The notes: a model not told the origin generated them from the sequence alone. 64,000 nucleotides of DNA from Paraburkholderia sp. ZP32-5 (GCF_021390495.1 NZ_JAJEJP010000003.1:62001-126000); one strand, 5' to 3'. Shown: positions 51,704 through 60,079, counted from the stretch's first letter. Numbers and translations: made by a program.

Positions 51704-53068
51704 ATGAAACTAACCTTTTTGGGTGCAAGCGAGACAGTCACCGGTTCGAAATACCTGCTTGAAGAGCCCGGTTTGCGCGTCCTCGTCGATTGCGGGTTGT
51801 TTCAGGGCGTGAAGAATCTGCGGCTGCGCAACTGGGCTGCGCTGCCGGTGCCAGCCGATTCGATCGACGCCGTGATCCTGACTCACGCGCACCTCGATCA
51901 CAGCGGTTATCTTCCGCTGCTGGCGAGAAACGGTTTTCGCGGGCCTGTCTATTGCACACCGGGCACCGCCGCGCTGTGCGAGATCATGCTGCCCGACAGC
52001 GCAAAGATTCAGGAAGAAGACGCGGATTTCGCCAACCGGCATGGGTTCTCGAAGCATCATCCGGCGTTGCCGCTTTATACACGGGATGACGCGCAGCGCG
52101 CGCTGCATCTGCTCGAACCGCGGCACTTCGACCATCCCACCGATTTGCCGCATGGGCTTTGCTTCCGTTTCCTGCCGTCCGGACACATTCTCGGCGCCGC
52201 AAGCGTCGTGATGTGCCGCAATCACAAGGTGCTGGCGTTTTCCGGCGACGTGGGCCGCCCCGAAGACCCGATCATGCGCGCGCCCACGCCGCTTGCACAC
52301 GCGGACTACCTCGTCGTCGAATCGACCTACGGTGACCGATTGCACCCGGATTCGAATCCCCGGGACGAACTCGAGCGTATCTTCAGCCGGACCTTCGCCA
52401 AGGGGGGCGTCGTCGTCATCCCGTGCTTCGCGGTCGGGCGCGCGCAGGAAATTCTCTATTACATCGCGAAGCTGAAAGAGACCGGACGCATGGCTCATGT
52501 GCCCGTCTATCTGGACAGTCCGATGGCGACCAACGTGACGGAGGTGTATCGCAGGCACCTTGCCGAACACCGGTTGACGATCTCGGAAGCCGGCGCGATC
52601 GACCACGCCGCGATCATGGTCAGAAGCGTCGACGAATCGAAAGCGATTGCGTCGCACAACGGCCCGATGGTGATCATCGCCGGCAGCGGGATGGCGACCG
52701 GCGGCCGTGTGCTGCACCATCTGCGCCTGTACGCGTCCGACCCGCGCAACACGATCGCGCTCGTCGGCTACCAGGCGCCAGGCACACGCGGCGCGGCGCT
52801 GGCTGCCCATCAACCGGCCATCAAACTGTTCGGCGAATACGTGCGGGTGCGTGCCAACGTCGAATCGATCTCGTCGCTATCCGCGCATGCCGACTACCGC
52901 GAACTGCTGCAATGGCTGTCGAGTCTCGCCGACGCGCCCACCCATACGTTCGTCACGCATGGCGAGCCTGCTGCCGCGGATGCCATGCGGCGGCGTATCG
53001 TGGAAACGCTTGGCTGGTCCTGCGAAGTCCCCACCTACGGGCAAACCGTCGAGCTCGAACAACTGTGA
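51704..53068 (+). CDS. Metallo-beta-lactamase-fold RNA hydrolase-like protein with beta-CASP domain
   Basis: This 454-residue protein has the metal motif LTHAHLDHSGYLPLL, FLPSGHILGAASV, AFSGDVGRPEDPI and the beta-CASP/RMMBL elements VYLDSPMATNVT, GSGMATGGRVLHHLR and SSLSAHADYRELLQWL. The family (COG1236, CPSF-like) cuts RNA in characterised members. In this locus it may act on mRNA under low oxygen. GGAGG precedes the ATG at 51704 at short spacing; a longer frame crosses the FNR promoter and is unlikely. Confidence 0.9.
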   Translation: MKLTFLGASETVTGSKYLLEEPGLRVLVDCGLFQGVKNLRLRNWAALPVPADSIDAVILTHAHLDHSGYLPLLARNGFRGPVYCTPGTAALCEIMLPDSAKIQEEDADFANRHGFSKHHPALPLYTRDDAQRALHLLEPRHFDHPTDLPHGLCFRFLPSGHILGAASVVMCRNHKVLAFSGDVGRPEDPIMRAPTPLAHADYLVVESTYGDRLHPDSNPRDELERIFSRTFAKGGVVVIPCFAVGRAQEILYYIAKLKETGRMAHVPVYLDSPMATNVTEVYRRHLAEHRLTISEAGAIDHAAIMVRSVDESKAIASHNGPMVIIAGSGMATGGRVLHHLRLYASDPRNTIALVGYQAPGTRGAALAAHQPAIKLFGEYVRVRANVESISSLSAHADYRELLQWLSSLADAPTHTFVTHGEPAAADAMRRRIVETLGWSCEVPTYGQTVELEQL

Positions 53069-53146
53069 GCCGGGCCGAGGCGACCGGCCTGGGTTCACTG
53101 TTCGCGACCCGCGCGGCGCGAGTCATTCGGCGCCGCGTTGCGCGCA

Positions 53147-53386
53147 TCAAACCGCAATGGTTTTCGTGGACTTCAGCACGATCCATGTCATGCCTTCGCG
53201 CAAGCCTTCCAGCACCGCTTCGCGCTCCGTGACGAAGACCTTCGCATGATGGAACGTATGTTCGAAGTCGCCGTCCGGCGACCCCTGCGCGACGTGAATC
53301 GTCGCCCGGAATCCGCCGTCCGGCGCCGCTTCCGTCCGCACGTCCACGGACCACGTTCCCTGCTGTACGTTTGCCGAAATAGTCAT
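53147..53386 (-). CDS. Small conserved-looking protein of 79 residues, unknown function
   Basis: The frame MTISANVQQGTWSVDVRTEA ... FEHTFHHAKVFVTEREAVLE ... GMTWIVLKSTKTIAV is preceded by GGGAG with normal spacing. It is 38 bp downstream of the second BON gene, so it is probably in its operon. Pattern is beta-rich then helix (EREAVLEGLREGM), with two histidines. I recognise no family name. It converges with the beta-CASP gene. Confidence 0.65.
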   Translation of the reverse strand: MTISANVQQGTWSVDVRTEAAPDGGFRATIHVAQGSPDGDFEHTFHHAKVFVTEREAVLEGLREGMTWIVLKSTKTIAV

Positions 53387-53424
53387 GGAATGCTCCCTGT
53401 CTTCGCGCGCCGCCATCGGCCCTG

Positions 53425-54075
53425 TCATTCGACGACGAGATCGTCGACCACCGCGCACACGCCTGGCGCGCTCCACGCAACGCCTCGCGCGAGAGCGCGT
53501 TCCGCGTACGACCCCACTTTGCCGCTCAACGTTACCGTGCCGTCTTTTACGTCGATGCCGATGTGTTTGACCTCGCGTTCGGCATGACGCCGCAGCGCCT
53601 CGCCGATCTTTTTGCCGATCTCGTCCGGCGCGACCTTGCGGCGTACTTCGATACCGTTGGTCACGCCGCGCACCCCGCGCATGTGGCTGACCGCGCGCGC
53701 GACGACATGGCGCTGCCAGGCCCAATCCACCGCGCCGGTCAACGTGACCCAGCCCTTTTCGACCTGGACCTTGACCGACTCGTCGGACACCGCGACGCTC
53801 CAGTGCAGGATCGCGTGAACCGCGCTCGCCACGTCCTCGTCGCTGTATTCATCGTGCTTCGGCAAGCGCACCTGCATGTCCACCGCCACGGCTTTCACGC
53901 CGGCCACGCGCTGCGCGGCCTTTTCCGCGGCGAGCTTTTCCGCGTAGCTCGGCGGATGGCCGGAAAGCGTCACGATGCCGTTCGTCACCTCCACGCCGAT
54001 ATCCGTCGCGGTGACGGCAGGATCCCATTCAAGCTCCGCTTCGATGTCCTTTTTCAATTGCCAGTCGGTTTTCAT
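53425..54075 (-). CDS. Triple BON-domain protein (second copy)
   Basis: This 216-residue protein has three BON domains: VEVTNGIVTLSGHPPSYAEK, VEKGWVTLTGAVDWAWQRH and VKDGTVTLSGKVGSYAERAL. Same length and order as the protein at 50835-51485; both keep SYAEK/NYAQK and ending VDDLVVE/VDHLEIG. No signal peptide. Gene duplication within the locus is likely, or two old paralogues kept together. AAGGAG before the ATG at 54075 fixes the start. FNR-type box upstream at 54159. Confidence 0.88.
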   Translation of the reverse strand: MKTDWQLKKDIEAELEWDPAVTATDIGVEVTNGIVTLSGHPPSYAEKLAAEKAAQRVAGVKAVAVDMQVRLPKHDEYSDEDVASAVHAILHWSVAVSDESVKVQVEKGWVTLTGAVDWAWQRHVVARAVSHMRGVRGVTNGIEVRRKVAPDEIGKKIGEALRRHAEREVKHIGIDVKDGTVTLSGKVGSYAERALARGVAWSAPGVCAVVDDLVVE

Positions 54076-54158
54076 CACGCCGCTCCTTGTGCGTCCTTTT
54101 GACGAATCGTGGCTCACGCCATCAGCACAAAGATTCGTCCCGCAACGGCACGGCGGTT

Positions 54159-54199
54159 CTGATGCAGATCAATTGCGCGTGTATTCACGGAGGTAATCT
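54159..54199. promoter_or_regulatory. FNR/ANR-type promoter between BON and rhomboid genes
   Basis: CTGATGCAGATCAA (54159-54172) has one mismatch. TAATCT at 54194-54199 lies 21 nt downstream for the rhomboid gene. The minus-strand -10 for the BON gene is poor, though the box is only 83 bp from its ATG. Confidence 0.72.
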
Positions 54200-54260
54200 G
54201 ATCGAGACCCATCCGTCGATGGGCCCGATATGCGTCCACTATCAGCAAGGCCGCCAGACC

Positions 54261-54857
54261 ATGACGCTGCTATTGATTGCACTGAACGCGCTCGCCTTCG
54301 CACTCGAGGCGTTCGTGCCCGCTTCGCTGATCGACGACTTTGCGCTGTGGCCGCTCCATCCGGTGAACGCGGGCGCGCCCGCATTCCATCCGTGGCAGTT
54401 GCTGACCTACAGCGCGTTGCACGCGAACTTCCCGCATCTGGCTTTCAACATGCTGGGGCTGTTCATGTTCGGCAGCGAGGTGGAGCGTGTGCTCGGCGCC
54501 GCGAGACTGCTGAAGCTCTATGTGGCAAGCGTCGTCTGCGGCGGCGTGGTCCAGCTACTGACAGCCATCGCGCTGGGCGGCGATGCCTATCCGACCGTCG
54601 GCGCGTCGGCCGGCATATTCGGCGTGCTCGTCGCCTACGCACTGCTTTTTCCGCGGCGGCGCGTGGTCCTGCTGTTCCCGCCGATTCCCATGCCCGCATG
54701 GCTGTTCGCGACCGGCTACGCGCTGATCGAACTGCTGCTTGGGGTATCGCGCGAAGCACCGGGTGTCGCGCATTTCGCGCACCTCGGCGGCATGGCTGGA
54801 GCAATCGCGATGATGGGCTTCTGGTTGCGCAAGCGGCGCCGCGACGCGTTTGACTGA
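54261..54857 (+). CDS. Rhomboid family intramembrane serine protease
   Basis: This 198-residue protein has about six membrane helices. YSALHANFPHLAFNMLGL is the conserved H-x3-H/N segment of helix 2, TVGASAGIFGVLVAY holds the catalytic serine (GxSG-like, here GASAG) and VAHFAHLGGMAGAIA the catalytic histidine. It would cleave single-span membrane proteins. The ATG at 54261 follows AAGG with long spacing; upstream in-frame starts lie in the promoter. Its stop codon overlaps the next FNR-type box. Confidence 0.88.
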   Translation: MTLLLIALNALAFALEAFVPASLIDDFALWPLHPVNAGAPAFHPWQLLTYSALHANFPHLAFNMLGLFMFGSEVERVLGAARLLKLYVASVVCGGVVQLLTAIALGGDAYPTVGASAGIFGVLVAYALLFPRRRVVLLFPPIPMPAWLFATGYALIELLLGVSREAPGVAHFAHLGGMAGAIAMMGFWLRKRRRDAFD

Positions 54858-54891
54858 AGTCAAACGGCAAGCGCTGGCGCGCCGGTATGTT
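54850..54891 (+). promoter_or_regulatory. FNR/ANR-type promoter of the nitroreductase gene
   Basis: TTGACTGAAGTCAA (54850-54863) is symmetric with two mismatches to TTGAT-N4-ATCAA. TATGTT at 54886-54891 lies 22 nt downstream. The box overlaps the end of the rhomboid gene. Confidence 0.65.
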
Positions 54892-54950
54892 GGAAACGAT
54901 GCACTGAGATGCCAAGGGAACGCATCGCCCGATCCTCGGAGAAATCGACC

Positions 54951-55619
54951 ATGTCCGATACCCAACTGCTGACCTATGAACCCGCGCCCGATCGCGCGCC
55001 GTCCCGTGCGCGCGGGGAGAGTCCGCCTTTCATCGAATTGCCGATGCCCGACATGTCGTCGGGCGCGCCGCTGATGAAAGCGCTCGCGCTGCGCGCCAGC
55101 ACACGGGAGTTTTCCGATGCGCCGCTTGCGCTCGCCACGCTCGGCGCGCTGCTATGGGCCGCCGACGGCGTCAACCGTCCCGCTAGCGGCGGCCGCACGG
55201 CGCCGTCGGCGCGTGCCGTCAACGAGATCGACCTCTACGCGGTGCTGCCGAACGGGGTCTATCGCTACGATTCCCCATCGCACCGGCTCGTGCTCAAGCA
55301 GGCGAGCGATGCGCGCAATCTGACCGGTTACCAGGATTTCGTCGGCGAAGCGCCGCTCGACCTCGTGTATGTCGTCAACATGTCGCGTCTGCTCGATATG
55401 CCGGTACAGCAGCGCAATATCTTTTCCGCCGTCGCGGTGGGCGCGATGGCGCAAAACGTCGCGCTGTATTGCGCGTCGCAGGGCTTGGGCAATGTCGTGC
55501 GCGGCTGGATCAATCACCGCCTGCTGAGCGAGGCGTTGAGGCTCAACGAAGACGAACTGCCGATTCTCGCGCAAACCGTCGGTGCGCTCGGCACGACGCT
55601 CACGTCTCTCGCGGACTGA
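54951..55619 (+). CDS. Nitroreductase/SagB-ThcOx family oxidoreductase
   Basis: This is a 222-residue flavin oxidoreductase of the SagB type: LRASTREFSDAPLALATLGA, LLWAADGVNRPASGGRTAPS with ARAVNEIDLYAVL (FMN-binding R/S residues), and AVGAMAQNVALYCASQGLGN near the C-terminus. Family members reduce nitro compounds or oxidise azolines in peptides; no peptide partner is encoded nearby, so a general reductase is likelier. GGAG nine bases before the ATG at 54951. Placed between rhomboid and hsp20. Confidence 0.85.
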   Translation: MSDTQLLTYEPAPDRAPSRARGESPPFIELPMPDMSSGAPLMKALALRASTREFSDAPLALATLGALLWAADGVNRPASGGRTAPSARAVNEIDLYAVLPNGVYRYDSPSHRLVLKQASDARNLTGYQDFVGEAPLDLVYVVNMSRLLDMPVQQRNIFSAVAVGAMAQNVALYCASQGLGNVVRGWINHRLLSEALRLNEDELPILAQTVGALGTTLTSLAD

Positions 55620-55637
55620 GGAAACAACACATTGCGT

Positions 55638-55675
55638 GCGGCGGGCGTTCGCTCGATATGCGAAGCGCCCGCCGC
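55638..55675 (+). terminator. Long GC-rich hairpin after the nitroreductase gene
   Basis: GCGGCGGGCG and CGCCCGCCGC form a perfect 10-bp outer stem, with TTCGC/GCGAA continuing inside a seven-base loop and one bulge. No T-run follows, so it may act as an mRNA end or a Rho-assisted stop. Confidence 0.5.
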
Positions 55676-55701
55676 GCGACGGCCGCGTATGAAAGCGCAT
55701 A

Positions 55702-55731
55702 TAAAAAAAGGCGCGCCGCGCACGGCGCGCC
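55702..55731 (-). terminator. Rho-independent terminator of hsp20
   Basis: On the minus strand GGCGCGCCG and CGGCGCGCC form a 9-bp stem with a four-base loop, followed by seven T. It begins 13 bp after the hsp20 stop. Confidence 0.92.
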
Positions 55732-55743
55732 ATACCCGCTAAC

Positions 55744-56178
55744 TCAGTTGACAGTCAGACGCTTGCTGTCGCTCGACGCCTTTTTCGGCAAGGTCAACGA
55801 CAACACGCCGTCCTTGTATTCGGCCTTGGCGTTGGCTTCGTCGACCTCGCCGCCGAGCGCGAACGAGCGGCTGAAGGTTCCGGAGTAGCGCTCGCGGCGA
55901 ATCACGCGATCGCCCTCCTTTTCCTCCTTGTTGCGCTCGACCTTCGCGTTGATCGACACGACGCGTCCGTCGATCTGAATATCGATGTCCTTTTTATCCA
56001 CGCCCGGCAGTTCGGCTTTTACCGAATACGTGCCGTCGTTTTCCGTCACGTCGATCTTCATCGACGCGAGTTCGGTGTCCTGCGTCGTCAGCATCGACCG
56101 CATCGGCCGGAAAAATCCCTGAAACAGTTCCGAGACAGGATCCAGCGAAAGCGGATCAAAACGCGTCAGATTGCTCAT
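55744..56178 (-). CDS. Small heat-shock protein, Hsp20/alpha-crystallin family
   Basis: This 144-residue chaperone has the alpha-crystallin domain at about residues 40-140: IDVTENDGTYSVKAELPGVD, KKDIDIQIDGRVVSINAK, RRERYSGTFSRSFALGGEVD and the A-x-x-x-n-GVL motif in AKAEYKDGVLSLTLPKK. It ends in a short tail with an I/V-x-I/V-like LTVN. AAGGAG precedes the ATG. A strong terminator follows and an FNR-type promoter lies about 190 bp upstream, so it is a single-gene unit holding unfolded proteins during stress. Confidence 0.95.
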   Translation of the reverse strand: MSNLTRFDPLSLDPVSELFQGFFRPMRSMLTTQDTELASMKIDVTENDGTYSVKAELPGVDKKDIDIQIDGRVVSINAKVERNKEEKEGDRVIRRERYSGTFSRSFALGGEVDEANAKAEYKDGVLSLTLPKKASSDSKRLTVN

Positions 56179-56378
56179 TGCATCTCTCCTTCAAACAGAT
56201 CGGCGGCCAGAAGCTGGCCCAGTTGAACAGCCCGCGGCTGGCTCGCGGCATCGCCGCGGCGCCATAGGGCCGCTGTCGTGACAATTTCGCTATCGCGGGC
56301 AACCGCGAGTTGCCGGAGAACCGGACATGGCGGTGCTCTCGCACTTCGTGACTGCCCGCGCCGTGAAACCGCACCTCC

Positions 56379-56419
56379 AGCGTAATCGCGCGTCATGCTG
56401 CGTCGTTGATCCACGTCAA
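56379..56419 (-). promoter_or_regulatory. FNR/ANR-type promoter of hsp20
   Basis: TTGATCCACGTCAA (56406-56419) has one mismatch. TACGCT (56384-56379, minus) lies 21 nt away. The leader before hsp20 would be about 190 nt, unusually long and able to hold an RNA structure. The 441-bp gap 56179-56619 holds this and the next promoter. Confidence 0.75.
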
Positions 56420-56539
56420 GCGTGGCTGGACGCCCCGCCAAGCACCCCATCGCCTTTCGCGCGAGCCTGCCGGCCACGCGTGGAATTAGCCGCCGTTGCG
56501 AACGGCGAGGGCAGTGACAGTGGCGAGACCCACGCACGC

Positions 56540-56580
56540 TTGACTTCGGTCAAACGGCGACGCGCGGGAGTCCGGACAAT
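56540..56580 (+). promoter_or_regulatory. FNR/ANR-type promoter of the universal stress protein gene
   Basis: TTGACTTCGGTCAA (56540-56553) is symmetric with two mismatches. GACAAT at 56575-56580 lies 21 nt downstream, about 40 nt before the ATG. Confidence 0.65.
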
Positions 56581-56619
56581 TTCTCCACGACAGCGCGTGT
56601 CGCGCACAAGGAGCCCATC

Positions 56620-57570
56620 ATGAATTCGCCGGTTTCAGCACGCTTCGCGTCGGCACTGCCGGGCAAAATACTGCTCGCCGTCGATCAATCCGTCGCGTCG
56701 CAACATGCCGTCGCCTACGCGAGCCATATCGTGGCGGCGGGCGGCATCATCCGGCTCGTCAGCATCGTCGAGAACCCGCGCACGCTCGTTCCGGCGGGCT
56801 CGCTCGTCAGAAGCGCGCTGCAGGCCGCGCGTGACGAACTGCTGCGCGATGCGCACGAAGCGTTGGCGCGGGCCGCCGACGTTCTCGCCGGGCACGGCAT
56901 ACAGGTCGAAAAGGAAGCGATCGATCTGGCGGCGCGCGGCGGCGATGTCGTGCACGCGCTGATCGATGCCGCTGACGCCTGGCAGCCAGATCTGATCGTC
57001 ACCGGCGCTCATCAGCATCACGGCTTGCTGCGATGGGTCGAAGGCGCGGTATCCGCCCCGCTGGCGAGACTCTCGCCCTGCCCGATCCTGATCGTTCCCG
57101 CCACCGGCAATGCCGACGCATACGCATTGCCTCGACACATTCTGTTCGCCGTCGACGGCAGCGATCAGGCAACGCAGGCGCTTCGCTACGGTGTGCGATT
57201 CAGTACGCCGGACACGTCTCTGCGGGCCATCTACGTGGTCGACCGCGCAGTGCGCCTGAGCGACCTCGTGCCGATCGACGTCCTCGAGGATGCGTTCGTC
57301 GACGAGGGCACGCGCGCGCTCGCCGCGGCCGGCCCTCTTCTGCGGGTTGCGTCCGGGCGATCGAACGTCGAACTCGTCCGCACGGAGCGCACCGGCGACG
57401 ACGTTGCCCATGCAATCGTGCGCGAGGCCGCCAGCTGGCAGGCGAACATGATCGTGATGGGCACGCATGGGCGGCGCGGCATGGTTCGCTGGATGCTGGG
57501 CAGCGTCGCCGAGCGTGTCGCCCATATCACTCCCGTGCCGCTGCTGCTCGTCCATGGACGCCACACATGA
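56620..57570 (+). CDS. Tandem universal stress protein (two UspA domains)
   Basis: This 316-residue protein has UspA domain 1 at about 15-160 (KILLAVDQSVASQHAVAYAS, DLIVTGAHQHHGLLRW) and domain 2 at about 168-313 (HILFAVDGSDQATQALRYGV, NMIVMGTHGRRGMVRWMLGS, then VAERV). The second domain keeps the ATP-binding G-x2-G-x9-G-S pattern; the first has GAHQHHG-x8-GAVS, a degenerate form, so only domain 2 probably binds ATP well. AAGGAG precedes the ATG. Tandem Usp proteins are frequent in anaerobic-persistence loci. Confidence 0.93.
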   Translation: MNSPVSARFASALPGKILLAVDQSVASQHAVAYASHIVAAGGIIRLVSIVENPRTLVPAGSLVRSALQAARDELLRDAHEALARAADVLAGHGIQVEKEAIDLAARGGDVVHALIDAADAWQPDLIVTGAHQHHGLLRWVEGAVSAPLARLSPCPILIVPATGNADAYALPRHILFAVDGSDQATQALRYGVRFSTPDTSLRAIYVVDRAVRLSDLVPIDVLEDAFVDEGTRALAAAGPLLRVASGRSNVELVRTERTGDDVAHAIVREAASWQANMIVMGTHGRRGMVRWMLGSVAERVAHITPVPLLLVHGRHT

Positions 57571-57580
57571 TGAGGCGAGC

Positions 57581-59875
57581 TTACGCATCCTCCCGAAGCG
57601 CGTGATACAGCTCTTCCTCCTGCGCGCAGTGCAGGCGCACGATGGCGTCGAGCCCGTAAAGCAGACGCTGGAACTCGCGCAAGCTGTCCGGGTCGGGCCC
57701 TTCGGGCGGCACGCTCGCCGTCATCTGTCCCAGCAGCCGCACCATGCGGAATATCTCCCGATGTGTGCCGCTCAGTGCGCCCATCGGATCCTCTCCCCCC
57801 ACGAGCCTCGCGAGACCCGGATAGACGTCCATGTCATCGTGCTGTTCATGCGGCACGAGCTGTTTTGCAAGCGATGCGTTCACGCTCGCGAGCGCGTTGG
57901 CCACCGAGGCTCCGGGCATGCGCGGCAGCTCGTCCGCGAGTCGTCTGATCCGCTCCATCAATGGACCGAGTTCGGTGTGACCGGCCTTCAGCGTGTCCGC
58001 GTCACCGCGTGCAAGGCCGCCGCCGTGCGCCCGCGAACGTATCCGTAGCGCGCGCAATGCGTTCGCGATCACCGCGACGTCGATCAGCTCCTGCAACAGC
58101 GCGCCCGGTAACGGCGGCAAGTAGCCGGCGGCGGCCACGGCCATCGCGGCGAACGACATCGCCATGCCCGCGATCACGCTTTGAAGCGCGATCCGCCGCG
58201 TCTGGCGAGCGACCCGCAACGCTTCCACGAGGCGGTCCAGACGGTCGACCAGCAGCACCACGTCGGCCGCTTCGGACGACGCGGCCGCGCCGCGCGCGCC
58301 CATCGCCACGCCGACATCGGCGGCGGCGAGCGCCGGAGCGTCGTTGACGCCATCGCCGACCATGATGACCGTGCCGCCTTCGCCGCGTGCGGCCTGAATG
58401 GCCGCGAGCTTGTCCGACGGCGTTTGCTCGGCTCGCACCTCGGTCACGCCAAGCATCGAGCCCACGGTTTGCGCCACGTCGCGCCGGTCGCCGGTGAGCA
58501 TGACGAGCCGTCTGATGCCTTCGTGGCGCAGCAGGCGCAGCGCGCGCGGCGTTTCGAGGCGGATCTGGTCCGCCATCAGCAGCGCGCCCGCCATCGAGCC
58601 GTCGATAGCAACGAAGACGGCCGACGCGCCCTCGTAGGCGACGCGCTGAAGAAACGCCGTGCTCCACGGCGCCGGCGTCGCCACGGACGATACATAGGCA
58701 AACGAGCCGATCGCGACGTCCCGCCCGTCCACCTTGCCGCTCACGCCCGCGCCGGGCTGCTCGGCGACCTGCGCCGGCATCGAAAGCGTCACCCCGCGTT
58801 CGCGCGCGGCGGCAATCACGGCTTCGGAAATGACGTGCGCCGAAGCCTGAGCGATCGATGCGGCGAACCGCAGCACCGTGTCCGGTTCGATACCCGGCCC
58901 GCTTTCCACGCTCACGAGCCGCGCATTGCCGCCGGTCAGCGTTCCGGTCTTGTCGAAGAAGAGCACGGTGGCCTGCGCGAGCCGTTCCAGCGCGCCGCCG
59001 CCCTTGATCAGCACACCGCGCTTCGCGCAGCGCGACATGCCGGCGGCGATGGCCACCGGCACCGCAAGGATGAGCGGGCACGGGGTGGCAACCACCAGCA
59101 CGGCAAGCGCGCGCGTCACGTCGCCCGCGATGAGCCAGCTCGCGCCGGCCAGCAGCAGCGCGGCGGGCACGAACAGCAGCGCATAGCGATCGGCGAGACG
59201 AGCCGCCGGGCTGCGCTCCTGCTGCGCGGTGCGCACCATGCGCACGATGCCGGCAAAGGTGCTGTCACCGGCGCTTGCCGCCGCCACCATTTCGAAGGCG
59301 GCGCCGAGGCTGACGGCGCCGCTGCGTACCGCTTCCCCCGGCGAGCGCAGTTGCGCGGCCGCCTCGCCGGTCAGCGACGATTCGTCGAGCTGCGCATAGC
59401 CGGCAAGCGTTCCATCGACCGGCACGAATTCGCCGCCGCGCACCAGCAGGCGGTCGCCTGCAGCGACGGCATCGAGTGCCACGCGGCGCCATTCGTTCGC
59501 CTCGAAGCGGTTGGCGTAGCGCGGCGCATGCTTCAGCAGCGCGGTCAGTTCGCGTCGCGCGCGTTGCTGAGCGTAGTTTTCCAGGGCGCGCCCGCTTGCA
59601 AGCATCAAGGCGATGACCGCGGCGGTCAGATATTCGCCCAGCGCAAGCGCGCAGCCGCTGGCGACGAGCGCAAGCACGTCGACGCCGGCTTGATGCCGCC
59701 GCAGTGCGTCGATGACGGAAATCGCCAGCATCCCGAGCACCGGCAATGTCCCCGCGACCCATATCGCGTTCGCCACGGCGCTTCGTCCCAATGCGGCGAA
59801 CGACAGCGCGATGACCAGACAGCTCGCCGAGACGAGCAGGAGGGCGAAATCGGCGGAGCGAAGCGCGCGTGACAT
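57581..59875 (-). CDS. P1B-5-type metal-transporting P-type ATPase with C-terminal hemerythrin-like domain
   Basis: This is a 764-residue pump. The actuator motif is SLTGEAAAQL, the membrane metal motif VVATPCPLILAVPVA (TPC-P), the phosphorylation loop FFDKTGTLTGGNARL and the hinge VIMVGDGVNDAPALA. No N-terminal metal-binding domain exists. After the last helices (LPGALLQELIDVAVIANALR) about 125 residues form a hemerythrin-like domain with VPHEQHDDMDVYPGLARL, LSGTHREIFRMV and HCAQEEELYHALRED. That architecture defines the P1B-5 group (Nia-type, Ni/Fe export). The ATG at 59875 lacks a strong ribosome site; starts further upstream would run into the FNR box. Confidence 0.9.
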   Translation of the reverse strand: MSRALRSADFALLLVSASCLVIALSFAALGRSAVANAIWVAGTLPVLGMLAISVIDALRRHQAGVDVLALVASGCALALGEYLTAAVIALMLASGRALENYAQQRARRELTALLKHAPRYANRFEANEWRRVALDAVAAGDRLLVRGGEFVPVDGTLAGYAQLDESSLTGEAAAQLRSPGEAVRSGAVSLGAAFEMVAAASAGDSTFAGIVRMVRTAQQERSPAARLADRYALLFVPAALLLAGASWLIAGDVTRALAVLVVATPCPLILAVPVAIAAGMSRCAKRGVLIKGGGALERLAQATVLFFDKTGTLTGGNARLVSVESGPGIEPDTVLRFAASIAQASAHVISEAVIAAARERGVTLSMPAQVAEQPGAGVSGKVDGRDVAIGSFAYVSSVATPAPWSTAFLQRVAYEGASAVFVAIDGSMAGALLMADQIRLETPRALRLLRHEGIRRLVMLTGDRRDVAQTVGSMLGVTEVRAEQTPSDKLAAIQAARGEGGTVIMVGDGVNDAPALAAADVGVAMGARGAAASSEAADVVLLVDRLDRLVEALRVARQTRRIALQSVIAGMAMSFAAMAVAAAGYLPPLPGALLQELIDVAVIANALRALRIRSRAHGGGLARGDADTLKAGHTELGPLMERIRRLADELPRMPGASVANALASVNASLAKQLVPHEQHDDMDVYPGLARLVGGEDPMGALSGTHREIFRMVRLLGQMTASVPPEGPDPDSLREFQRLLYGLDAIVRLHCAQEEELYHALREDA

Positions 59876-59941
59876 GGCGGATCGGGAATGGTGACCGTAT
59901 CTGGACCCGCTCCATGCGCGAGCGCCCGAGCCGGCAAATGC

Positions 59942-60010
59942 AGGATGACGTGGCGGCCACGGTGCTCCGTTGATATGCATCAAAGGTCGACCGGGGCGGC
60001 CAGGTACGCT
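59942..60010. promoter_or_regulatory. Bidirectional FNR/ANR-type promoter of P1B-5 ATPase and creA
   Basis: TTGATATGCATCAA (59970-59983) is a perfect box. Plus strand: TACGCT at 60005-60010, 21 nt away. Minus strand: CATCCT (59947-59942), 22 nt away. One site can therefore switch both divergent units. Confidence 0.82.
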
Positions 60011-60079
60011 GAACTGACGCACGCACCATGCTTGCGAACGTGACATCGGGTGCGGGCCCGCCGCGCAAGGGAGACTGTC

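Noticed and set aside
58181..59872. 563-codon plus-strand frame opposite the P-type ATPase gene
   Set aside because: Sequence is low-complexity Arg/His/Gly-rich and antisense to a complete P1B-5 ATPase with all motifs.
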